DNA from: Candidatus Nitrospira nitrosa | GTDB taxonomy: Bacteria; Nitrospirota; Nitrospiria; Nitrospirales; Nitrospiraceae | NCBI RefSeq assembly: GCF_001458735.1 | Contig: NZ_CZQA01000010.1 | Location: 62,001 to 126,000 of the forward strand | DNA length: 64,000 nt | Direction: 5' to 3' | In this document: positions 45,781-53,887 of the stretch, one piece after another | Layout: the number at the start of each line of letters is the position of its first letter | Numbering within the stretch: the stretch's first letter is position 1 | Position numbers and translations under genes: made by a program | The notes under the pieces: model-generated | Databases searched by the model: none | What the model was told of the DNA's origin: nothing | What the model saw: the letters and a program-made list of their open reading frames with translations, nothing else

Positions 45781-47688
45781 TTACGGCAACCATGTCCAGA
45801 CAGTCAGTCGGACCCAATCCACAACCTGATGCGTCCAGATCCAGATCAACGAACGCCGATCGATCTCGATCTTCCCTGCGCCTTCCATCGCCGGACGCAG
45901 CCGGTCATGCGGCTGATCGAGCGCCGCTTCCACACGGAAGAAGTTGCGCCCATCCTTTGCCGTCGACAGGGGCGTCATCTTGGCAACCGTAACCCCCACC
46001 GGGTCAGACGGAAAGGCCGCGAGCAACAGCTGTCCGTGCTGGCCAACCCGCACGTCCGCGATGTCACGCTCGTCGACTTCCAGCACCACCCGGTAGCTGT
46101 CGAGCGGGGCGATCTCGAACAGCACCTTGCCCTTTTCAACCGGTGAACCCAGTGACTGGCTCAGGTCGCCGCTGACGACGATCCCATCGAACGGCGCCAT
46201 CACGCGCGTGTGTGCAAGTTGATCATCGACGAGGGCCAGTTCCGACTCCACCTGATGCATCTGCGCGGTGGCAATCTCAACCTTGGCGGCCTCCCGCTCG
46301 GCCATCGCCTTGTGATACTCCTTGCGATACTCTTCAAGTTTGCTGAAAGACTTCACTCGTTCGAGCCGCAATTCTCGGTCATCCAGCGTACACAGAACAT
46401 CGCCGGAACGCACCACATCACCGGCGCGAAGAGGGGCCTCTCGAATATAACCGTTGAACGGCGCTGCAGCCGTCCGTTGAACGACCGGCTCCAAGACCGT
46501 CTTGGTCGAGACGCGATAGTCGCCCTCCGCCAGGAGACAGAAGAGCACGAGGCCCGCGAGAGTCGCGGTCGTCACCTTCACCGCCACATGACTGAGGCCC
46601 AGCAGGTCACAAACATAGCGAGTGAGCGCATCCCAAACTTTGGCCCCGATCCAACGATCGTCGCGACGATGGATCTCCAGCACCGGACCGATCAGTGCCG
46701 CGACCGACCGGCAGAGCACCACACTCTGGTCGTCGAACAGTCGGTCCGCCGGCCGTTCCAGCAAGAGGGCACCGACAACCTGCCCGTTCGCTTCCAGCGG
46801 CACGCACAGCAACGCTCCACTCCCATGGTCTTTGGCAAACGCCGCATGGGCCTGCATCACAACTCCGGCCCCTTCCGCCGGCGGGGGAAAAACGATCGCT
46901 TCGCGTTGATCAATCGCTTCATCCATGGCCTCGGCCAACCCACGAATCACATTGGTCTGTGCTTTGAATTCCGCACTGTGGGATACCGCAGCCACGCAAG
47001 CATGGCCGCGCTTCACGAAACCCAGCGTGACGCGATCACACGAGAGCGTGGTCGCCAGCGCATTCACCAAGGCCATGGCCGACGCGTAAAACCGGTCATG
47101 TCCAACAGCGGTAGCGACCAAATCCAGAGCAGCTTGGATCCGTTTACACGTGCCTTTTTCAAGAGCCACCGTTTCCCGCGCAAACAGCAGTTCGAGCCAG
47201 GCAGCCCCCCACTGCAGCCGCCGCATCAGCCCTTGCAGCTCCGACCCGGATCTCGATGCGACTTCCAGCACGACGGCGCCATGCAATGAACCGCCGACTT
47301 CGATGGGATAGCCGATTTCGCAGGAGCCGTTCAGTGTCCCATCCTCAGCCGACGCACCACACACAACAAGACGCCGCCGTTCTGCCAACGTCCGTTCAGC
47401 GGTATGGGTGAGCTGGGTGAGATGCTGGAGCCCCTCGGGCCAGATCGCGACGGGAGAGAAGGGACCACGATCAGCCGGACCGAAGAGCACCATGCCCGCC
47501 CGCACACTCTCGATCATGCGACATTGCAGCGCCAGCCAGCTCCGGCAAAAGGCGTCGACGGTTGTCGCTTTGGCAAAGGCGGTCCAGAGTGCATCATCCT
47601 GGGTTGCATCAGCCTGCGTCAGCGTCGAAACCAATGTCTCTGCTTCTTCATTGAACCGCGCACGCTGTGAGCTGACCTGTTCGTTCAT
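45781..47688 (-). CDS. GAF-GAF / HlyD fusion protein
   Basis: A 635-residue protein. The first 340 residues are two GAF-like sensor domains (about 40-170 and 185-335) with no signal peptide. A membrane helix follows at about 371-387. Then comes a HlyD-type adaptor: F-N-G-Y-I-R-E-A-P-L-R-A-G-D-V-V, a coiled coil of about 50 residues, M-A-P-F-D-G-I-V-V and a beta-barrel. The topology therefore puts the GAF domains in the cytoplasm and the adaptor in the periplasm. It lies directly downstream of the secreted repeat protein and upstream of the metalloprotease. GAF ligands are not identifiable; the fusion suggests ligand-gated or redox-gated export. Confidence 0.85.
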   Translation of the reverse strand: MNEQVSSQRARFNEEAETLVSTLTQADATQDDALWTAFAKATTVDAFCRSWLALQCRMIESVRAGMVLFGPADRGPFSPVAIWPEGLQHLTQLTHTAERTLAERRRLVVCGASAEDGTLNGSCEIGYPIEVGGSLHGAVVLEVASRSGSELQGLMRRLQWGAAWLELLFARETVALEKGTCKRIQAALDLVATAVGHDRFYASAMALVNALATTLSCDRVTLGFVKRGHACVAAVSHSAEFKAQTNVIRGLAEAMDEAIDQREAIVFPPPAEGAGVVMQAHAAFAKDHGSGALLCVPLEANGQVVGALLLERPADRLFDDQSVVLCRSVAALIGPVLEIHRRDDRWIGAKVWDALTRYVCDLLGLSHVAVKVTTATLAGLVLFCLLAEGDYRVSTKTVLEPVVQRTAAAPFNGYIREAPLRAGDVVRSGDVLCTLDDRELRLERVKSFSKLEEYRKEYHKAMAEREAAKVEIATAQMHQVESELALVDDQLAHTRVMAPFDGIVVSGDLSQSLGSPVEKGKVLFEIAPLDSYRVVLEVDERDIADVRVGQHGQLLLAAFPSDPVGVTVAKMTPLSTAKDGRNFFRVEAALDQPHDRLRPAMEGAGKIEIDRRSLIWIWTHQVVDWVRLTVWTWLP

Positions 47689-47770
47689 GAGGGCTGGTGT
47701 TTCTGGGAGAAGACCGACTACTTCTTGGCGGGTCTGTCCAAAGCTACGTATCGAATACCTAACTGGAAGA

Positions 47771-47800
47771 CGAGCACGAGTGATAGACCCCTCGTGCTCG
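47771..47800 (-). terminator. Hairpin between the secreted-protein gene and the export genes
   Basis: CGAGCACGAG (47771-47780) and CTCGTGCTCG (47791-47800) form a perfect 10-base stem around TGATAGACCC. It lies about 80 bases past the secreted-protein stop, without a U-tract. It could set a higher level of cargo transcript than machinery transcript. Confidence 0.5.
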
Positions 47801-47879
47801 CCTCACATTTATCACGTCACCCTCTCATGCCATATCCTTCACGAATGGCGAACCACGCTTCACACTTCATACCTTCCAA

Positions 47880-50663
47880 TTACGCCGTTACCGTGATCGT
47901 CACCGTCGCTAGGTTTGAAGTAGCCGTGCCATCGCTGGCTCGGTAGGTAAAGCTGTCCGTGCCAACGAAGCCGGTATTGGGCCGATAGGTGAACGTGCCA
48001 TTGCTGTTCAGTGTGAGTGTGCCATTGGTCGGACCACTCACGCGCACGGCAGTAAGGGGCTTGCCCTCTGGATCTCGGTCGTTGGTCAGAACATTGCTTT
48101 TAGTAAGTTTGACGAGTTCGAGATTGTCGTCTAAGCCGAGCCATCCATCCACGAAAAACAGTGTCCCGTTCACGTTGGTGAGACTACCCATGTATGGTCC
48201 ACTATCCATGACCTGCACGGTCCCGGCCACCGTTCCATCACTTTTCCACAGGTCGTTAGCAGCGGATCTGAAGTACGCTACCCCGTTGACATCCGTAATC
48301 AACGGGCTCCCGTTAGCCAATCCAGGCAACACTGCACCCAGCGCAAGAGTCCCTGCCGCAGTCCCGTTACTCTTCCACAGCTGCATGTTTCCGCCAGGCA
48401 CAAAACTACGGAAGAAGAGCTGGCTACCGATCTGTGTGAGATCTGTAAAAGTGGTGTTCCCTGCACCCGGCGTGATGTCTTTGATCAGGGCGGTTCCCGC
48501 TGTCGTCCCATCGCTTTTCCAGAGCTCCAGGCCGTTCGCCCATGTGAAGGCCGTAAAGTACAAGGTGCCGTTGACATTTGTGAGCTCACTGGGCGCGGAA
48601 CTGATGCCTTCCTGGGTGAACTCCTTCACCATTATCGTCCCGACAGTCGTACCGTCTGTCTTCCACAGCTTATTGTGATTACTGAAACCATTATCAGCGG
48701 TGAAGAAGAGGGTACTGTTGACCGCTTCGAGGTTACTGACATCAATCCAGCTATTTGGCGCGAATCCTCCGACGCGTTGAGTCCCTGTTGCATCGCTTTT
48801 CCAGAGGTTGGGTCCTGTCACCCCATCATTCGCGACAAAGAAAAGCGTGCCGTTGACGGCTGTCAACTCATCGATTCTCGAGTCAAGTGAACCAGCCCAG
48901 ATGTCTTTAACCATGACCGTTCCGGTCGCTGTCCCGTTGCTCTTCCAGAGCTCCCGTCCATTCACCCCATTATCGGCAGTGAAGAAGAGGGTGCCATTGA
49001 CATTGACAAGAAGATCATTGAGCAAAAACGAGATTCCATACCCAGTCCCCGGCTTGATGTCCTTGACCAGCACCGTGCCTGCCGCTGTCCCGTCACTCTT
49101 CCACAGCTCCCGACCAGTGGCTGCAGTTTCAGCCGTGAAGAACAACTTCCCATTCACATTCGTGAGTTGCTCAGGATTCGAACTGCCGGATCCAGCGACG
49201 ATGTCCTTGACCAGTACCGTACCTGTAGCAGTTCCGTCACTCCTCCAGAGCTCCCAGCCATTACTGCCGTTGTTGGCTGTGAAGTAGAGGATGCCATTGA
49301 CATTGACTAGTTCATTTCCGCCACGTGGGAAAGCACCGCTAGCCCCCGGCCGAATGTCCTTGACGAGGGTAGTAATCTCGGACAGGACGCCATTCTTCTT
49401 TACCGTGAACGCATCGTTGACCGCGACGGGGGGTTGATTGGTCAAGTTGGTGAGGAAGTGCACATCGCCGGTGGTGGTCCGTGTCTGCCCCGCAAGCAAA
49501 TAGGTGGTCGGAATCGTCGGCGTGATAAACCGGCTGTCGGCACTCAGTGTGCCCTGTATCTTGATGCTGCCGATCCCAGTGGGCGTGCCGGTGACAAACC
49601 GGTCATTCCCGTTCCCAAAGATCCCATCCACAGGATTGACGCTGACCCGCACGGTACTGTTCGTCATCGATCCAGTCAGGACAAACGTCTGCAGACGCCC
49701 TAAGCCATAGGTGTCGAGATTGGTACTCGTTCCTCCCAGTTTGCCGTCTGCGCCCAGCATGGTCCCGATGTATAGATTTGCTCCTGTCAGATTGCGAGCG
49801 GTGAAGGTGGTGATGGATTTGGCCGCGAGGCTCCCGCCGAGTTTATCGCCGATGGTCAGCGTGGTGATTGCACCATCGATCGCCAGCGCGCCGTTGACAT
49901 CCGTGGTCGCGCCCGTCAACGATGCGAGCGGCCCAAAGGCATGCACGTCATTCAACAACACCCGACCGTTGCCACCACTGGTCGTGATGGTCACAGCGGA
50001 GGTAGTGGTCGTGCCGGTCAATCGCAGATCCCAATTGGTCCCGTCCTTGAGGACGGTCCCCACTCCGGGCCCAGTCAATTTGAAGGTGACGGCAGTCCCA
50101 TCGGCATCACGCAGCGTGAGCACGGTGTTGCCTGCACGCCCCGGTACCGCGCCGAATTGCCACGCGACCGTAAACGAGGGACCCACCCCGGTATTGTTGG
50201 CTTCGCCGGTCGTGCCTTCCGCCACAACGTTAGTTGCATCCACCCGCGAGAGTAACTTATAGGTCCCGGCCGCCAAGGTATTTGGCATCGTCAGATTGAC
50301 CAACACGCTACGAGACTGCCCGGCACTAAGAGCTGCCGTGGTCGTCGTCCCGAGTAAGACATCCGACGTACTGAACGTACTATCGGTCGAGGCATAGACG
50401 CGGACTTGCGTGGACACGGTAGCCGCTGTGGTCCCTTGATTCTTCACTTGAACCGTCGCCGTTTCGACGTTGGTCGGCACGCTGGGATCCGCCAAGGTAT
50501 GGGCCGTCACCAGACCGGTCAGATCAGCTGCCAGTAAGAGGCGCGGCTCGAGTGGTTCCAGCATAAACTCAGAAGCTGGTCGTGATGACTCGGCTGGACG
50601 CGTCGCCCGCTTTAAGCCCGCTACCCACTTCCGGATTGTCGACCCCCTCATCACATCATGCAT
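47880..50663 (-). CDS. Large secreted repeat protein with LEPR-type N-terminus
   Basis: A 927-residue, Thr/Gly/Asn-rich extracellular protein. It has no classical signal peptide; instead L-E-P-L-E-P-R-L-L-L-A-A-D (35-47) follows a basic stretch, as in LEPR-XLL proteins. A CARDB-like domain follows (about 55-150), then a beta-helix-like region. P-P-V-A-V-N-D-A-F opens a cadherin-like Ig domain near 418. About eight E-L-W-K-S-D-G-T / G-T-V-L-V-K-D-I repeats (about 435-830) come next, and the same Ig domain then closes (N-V-L-T-N-D-R-D-P-E-G-K-P-L and D-S-F-T-Y-R-A-S-D-G). GGAG six bases before the ATG sets the start. It is the likely cargo of the downstream export genes. Confidence 0.88.
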   Translation of the reverse strand: MHDVMRGSTIRKWVAGLKRATRPAESSRPASEFMLEPLEPRLLLAADLTGLVTAHTLADPSVPTNVETATVQVKNQGTTAATVSTQVRVYASTDSTFSTSDVLLGTTTTAALSAGQSRSVLVNLTMPNTLAAGTYKLLSRVDATNVVAEGTTGEANNTGVGPSFTVAWQFGAVPGRAGNTVLTLRDADGTAVTFKLTGPGVGTVLKDGTNWDLRLTGTTTTSAVTITTSGGNGRVLLNDVHAFGPLASLTGATTDVNGALAIDGAITTLTIGDKLGGSLAAKSITTFTARNLTGANLYIGTMLGADGKLGGTSTNLDTYGLGRLQTFVLTGSMTNSTVRVSVNPVDGIFGNGNDRFVTGTPTGIGSIKIQGTLSADSRFITPTIPTTYLLAGQTRTTTGDVHFLTNLTNQPPVAVNDAFTVKKNGVLSEITTLVKDIRPGASGAFPRGGNELVNVNGILYFTANNGSNGWELWRSDGTATGTVLVKDIVAGSGSSNPEQLTNVNGKLFFTAETAATGRELWKSDGTAAGTVLVKDIKPGTGYGISFLLNDLLVNVNGTLFFTADNGVNGRELWKSNGTATGTVMVKDIWAGSLDSRIDELTAVNGTLFFVANDGVTGPNLWKSDATGTQRVGGFAPNSWIDVSNLEAVNSTLFFTADNGFSNHNKLWKTDGTTVGTIMVKEFTQEGISSAPSELTNVNGTLYFTAFTWANGLELWKSDGTTAGTALIKDITPGAGNTTFTDLTQIGSQLFFRSFVPGGNMQLWKSNGTAAGTLALGAVLPGLANGSPLITDVNGVAYFRSAANDLWKSDGTVAGTVQVMDSGPYMGSLTNVNGTLFFVDGWLGLDDNLELVKLTKSNVLTNDRDPEGKPLTAVRVSGPTNGTLTLNSNGTFTYRPNTGFVGTDSFTYRASDGTATSNLATVTITVTA

Positions 50664-51294
50664 CGGTCACTCCTTTTTTTGATCATTCAAACAAGAATCA
50701 TGTCTTCGAAGGAATCCTTGGGCGTACGAATTTCAACACTGCTCAGCAGCACGGCCGATGCACAGGTCCCCCTACGGCACCTCGCTCTCCGAGGTTTTTT
50801 TGACCAATCATCTCCGATGAGGGATCTGGTTCTACAACAGTCTCGTTCGCTATGGAAAGAGAAATGATGGGGAAATTTCATTTCTGATAACATTTCCGTC
50901 CAAAAAACTTTATGGAGACAACCAGCACGCATCTTGCTTCATTCACCGCGTGAATGCCGGCGCTTATCGCAGCAAATAGCATTCCGGGCATCGCTACATA
51001 GCTGAGACGTCGCCACCAGCATCTTGTCGTGACAACTCATCATTCTGCGAAATGACAGAATCACCTGATTGGTAGCGACATGTGACAGGATTTCATTTCT
51101 CGTTGAGATGAGGTTGATCATGACACCTTACCAGATCTCACCCTCGGGTCGCAGAAACTTGTATCTAATTAGATGCAGTATCTTTTTTGATTCACCTTTC
51201 GACGATTGTTCCTGCGATTACAAATTTCAGGTTTCATGTTCAACGTCTCTAAGGTGGGCAGCCCAGAAAGTGAAAATTGGAAATCTAAACGTTG
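50664..51294. other. Upstream region of the export cluster
   Basis: About 630 bases between the cargo gene and the IS element; no supported gene. It should hold the cluster promoter. A plus-strand terminator-like hairpin lies at 50779-50801. Confidence 0.5.
50779..50801 (+). terminator. Intrinsic terminator-like hairpin
   Basis: ACCTCG (50779-50784) and CGAGGT (50790-50795) flank a five-base loop, followed by a run of seven Ts (50795-50801). This is a textbook plus-strand terminator, yet no plus-strand gene ends here. Confidence 0.55.
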
Positions 51295-52145
51295 GGTAAT
51301 TAGGGCGTTTCGTAACCATCTGGTAGGCTGGAGGCCGCATGGTTACCGGATCTCAGCGTGCTTTTGGGTGTACGGCCAACTTTTTGCGTGGTCGCAAATG
51401 TGTGTTCTGCGGTTCGTTTAAGACCAACCGGACGCAACGCGGCTATGTGAAGTGCCGGAAATGTAGCAAGCAGAAGAGCCTTGCAAAGCTTCGGCGAGAG
51501 ATTGCGATCCTGCAGGGGTTCTATCAGCAGGTGCCAGCCTATCGGTTGGCGCATGATCTGGGAGTCGACCCCAAAGTTATTAGTCGGGTCTACCAGAAGT
51601 TGCGGGTGGCATTATTTCATGTCGCCGAATTAGAAAGTATGGCCAGTAAACTCTCCGGCGAAATCGAGCTGGGCGAAGCCTATTTTGACGGACGATGCAA
51701 GGGCCGTCGCGGAAGAGGGGCAGCAGGTAAAAGCGTCGTCTTCGGGCTGCTGGAGCGTGATGGGCGGGTCTATACCAAGGTAGTCGAGCACGTGTCGGCG
51801 GACACCCTCATGGCCCACATTCAGACCACGACCCGCAAAGGTTCCGTCTACTACACGGATGCCTTTCGGGGCTATCAATCGTTGCGACGTTATGGCAAAC
51901 ATCACACCGTCAACCACAGCAAGAGTCTCGTGGATCGTCGAACCAAGAACCCTATCAACGGGATCGCAGGCTTCTGGTCGTTTGCGAAACATATTCTCTA
52001 CAATTATCGAGGCGTGTCCAAATATCATTTCCCGATGTATCTGGATGTATCTAAAGGAAATCGAGTATCGGTTTAACCACCGCAAAGAGAACCTCTTCAA
52101 GCTCTTCGTACGGTGCTTCTTTGGTTACGTTTCGCCCTAATTACC
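51295..52145 (+). mobile_element. IS1595-family insertion sequence
   Basis: An 851-base element. Its left end GGTAATTAGGGCG (51295-51307) is the exact complement of the right end CGCCCTAATTACC (52133-52145), with similarity continuing inward. It encodes one transposase that is now frameshifted. Flanked by near-identical eight-base duplications. Confidence 0.88.
51339..52140 (+). pseudogene. IS1595-family transposase, frameshifted
   Basis: A zinc-ribbon (C-V-F-C ... C-R-K-C) and a DDE-type core: I-E-L-G-E-A-Y-F, V-Y-Y-T-D-A-F-R and N-H-S-K-S-L-V-D, then N-P-I-N-G-I. Two lesions are seen. GATGTATCTG/GATGTATCTA at 52034-52053 is a 10-base tandem duplication; removing one copy restores Y-L-K-E-I-E-Y-R-F-N-H-R and a natural stop at 52138-52140. 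In addition, relatives usually have E-L-D-E-S-Y where this has E-L-G-E-A-Y, so the first catalytic Asp appears lost. With both changes it is almost surely inactive. Confidence 0.88.
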
Positions 52146-52276
52146 AAACGTTTTGACTAAACCAATTCACACAATCCGCCGAAGCTGAACGCTCGACGAG
52201 GCTTGGGGCTACGAGATCTTCAGCAAACTGAGAGGAGATTGAGCCTGGGTTGGTGAATGGCCTTAATCAGTGCAGG

Positions 52277-53218
52277 CTAGTGACAGCGGCCCTTCCCCTT
52301 ATCGACGAAGGTTTTCCCAGCCTCAGGCAGAAACTCCCATTCGTAGCCGGTCGGATGGAGGATCAGTTTGAGGATGCCGAATGTATCGTTATTTCGCACG
52401 TTGCTCCCGGTCTGGATGGTGCTGAACTCAGCATGGTGTGCACCACCCGTCCCCACAATGAACGAGCGGATCCCGCGGGTCTCGTCGACTCGACCATCGG
52501 CATCCAGCGGTGCGAACCGCTCATAGTCATGATCATGGCCGGACAGCACGACATCGACTCCCGAGACATATAGTTCTTCCCAGATTGCGTTCATCACTTT
52601 GTTGTTCTGGTGCCGACCGGACGAAAATCTTGGATGATGCCAGTAGGCCAGCGTACAGCGTGAGTGATGTGCGGCCAAATCTTCATGAAGCCACGCGAAC
52701 TGGGCCGATGTCGAATCACATGCCACGATCCGACATTCGCTGTTACTGTTCAAGGCAATCACGTGCCATGCTCCGATATCGAAGCTGTAATACCCTTGCT
52801 CCCGAGGTCCTGCCGCAGCTCCAAAGTACATATAATAGCCCGCTCCAAGTCCTTCATGGTTCCCGATGCTGGGATGGGTCATCGACTTCAATCGACCCCA
52901 TGAGCGATCGTATGAACGCTGAAAATCTGAAAGGGCACCAGTGGGATATTGATTGTCTCCTAATGTGAAGACCGCAGCCAAACCATCGACCTGCAGCGCC
53001 AAATCAGAAGTCTCCATCTGTCGACAGACCTCGACCAGGGCGGGCCCCCGCTTGTCCCCTGTGCCCGAGGACGAACAGGCGATGTCTCCGACCGCCACAA
53101 CAATAGGGTCCGCCGAATCCAAAACCTGGGCGTTTGCCCACAGAGGCATGAAGCCTAGGGCACCCAAGCAAAGCAGCATCCACCGGGGGATCCCAGCGAT
53201 CATCGTGACTTGTCGCAT
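52277..53218 (-). CDS. Exported metallophosphoesterase
   Basis: A calcineurin/purple-acid-phosphatase-like hydrolase of about 313 residues. Dinuclear metal ligands lie in V-G-D-I-A-C, L-G-D-N-Q-Y, I-G-N-H-E, H-H-P-R-F and G-H-D-H-D-Y-E-R-F. A signal peptide (M-L-L-C-L-G-A-L-G-F ending A-N-A-Q) targets it to the periplasm. The frame opens with TTG at 53239; the ATG at 53218 (or 53203) is preferred. Its last 44 codons are duplicated at 38741 as a fragment. Confidence 0.88.
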   Translation of the reverse strand: MRQVTMIAGIPRWMLLCLGALGFMPLWANAQVLDSADPIVVAVGDIACSSSGTGDKRGPALVEVCRQMETSDLALQVDGLAAVFTLGDNQYPTGALSDFQRSYDRSWGRLKSMTHPSIGNHEGLGAGYYMYFGAAAGPREQGYYSFDIGAWHVIALNSNSECRIVACDSTSAQFAWLHEDLAAHHSRCTLAYWHHPRFSSGRHQNNKVMNAIWEELYVSGVDVVLSGHDHDYERFAPLDADGRVDETRGIRSFIVGTGGAHHAEFSTIQTGSNVRNNDTFGILKLILHPTGYEWEFLPEAGKTFVDKGKGRCH

Positions 53219-53257
53219 GAAAGAATTGAAACAGAACAAGATAGGAGATGCAAATAC

Positions 53258-53287
53258 AAAGGCCCGCCTTACCAGGCGGGCCTTTGG
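53258..53287. terminator. Bidirectional terminator after hsp20
   Basis: CAAAGGCCCGCCT (53258-53270) pairs perfectly with AGGCGGGCCTTTG (53275-53287) around a four-base loop. GC-rich with A/T ends, it would terminate the Hsp20 transcript (minus strand), 25 bases beyond its stop. Confidence 0.8.
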
Positions 53288-53311
53288 TTCAGGAGACCTC
53301 TTTCGACCAAC

Positions 53312-53761
53312 TTATACCACCTTCACGTCGATGGCCTTTGGTTTCGCCTTCTCCGACTTCGGCAGATAGAGATTCAACACTCCATCCTTGAACTCGGCTT
53401 TCACCTTCTCCTCATCGATCACATCGGGCAGCGAGAAGGTCCGGACAAAGCTCCCATAGGAGCGCTCAATCCGATGATATTTCTTCGCCTTCTCTTCCTT
53501 TTCATGCTTCCGCTCACCCTGGATCGTGAGCACGCCGTCTTCCAGCGTCACCTTCACATCCTCTTTCTTCACATCGGGAATCTCAGCCTTGATCTGATAC
53601 TCCCCCTCTGTCTCGCTGATATCGACCGACGGCGTCCAGTCGGCCACGATCATTGTTTCCTTACCACTCGTGCGCGGCGCAGCCGGACGAGCAAACATGC
53701 GATTCAACCGATCTGACACTTCTTCTAATTCTCGGAATGGATCCCATCGTACGAGCGTCAT
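53312..53761 (-). CDS. Hsp20-family small heat-shock chaperone
   Basis: A 149-residue alpha-crystallin-type holdase. W-D-P-F-R-E-L-E-E-V opens the N-terminal arm; the crystallin domain runs from P-S-V-D-I-S-E-T to the G-V-L-N-L-Y-L-P-K segment, with R-S-Y-G-S-F-V-R-T-F-S-L-P inside. Binds unfolding proteins and keeps them soluble under stress. It ends at a strong terminator and is probably a single-gene unit. Confidence 0.95.
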   Translation of the reverse strand: MTLVRWDPFRELEEVSDRLNRMFARPAAPRTSGKETMIVADWTPSVDISETEGEYQIKAEIPDVKKEDVKVTLEDGVLTIQGERKHEKEEKAKKYHRIERSYGSFVRTFSLPDVIDEEKVKAEFKDGVLNLYLPKSEKAKPKAIDVKVV

Positions 53762-53887
53762 AACACCCTCCTTGATTTAGGATTTCTTGTTATTTGCGCT
53801 GGCGCTGCGCCGATTCACCTGCTTATCCAAGAGATAAATCGGCCCGGTGGGAAGTCAAGAGTCTGAAGCGCCTTGGAAATACGCGGA

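Larger units (their letters stand above)
51287..52153. repeat. Target-site duplication of the IS element
   Basis: AAACGTTG at 51287-51294 and AAACGTTT at 52146-52153 flank the element, an eight-base direct repeat with one mismatch. Eight bases is the usual IS1595-family duplication length. Confidence 0.7.

Noticed and set aside
46210-47289. A 359-codon plus-strand frame opposite the GAF-HlyD gene
   Set aside because: Long because of high GC codon bias; the product is His/Arg/Gln-rich and unlike any protein. The minus-strand gene is the coding one.
49711-50262. Val/Pro/Ser-rich frame opposite the cargo gene
   Set aside because: A shadow of the repetitive, Thr-rich minus-strand gene, without a ribosome site or motif.
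51295-52145. An intact, active insertion sequence
   Set aside because: The transposase is frameshifted by a 10-base duplication and its first acidic catalytic residue appears replaced.
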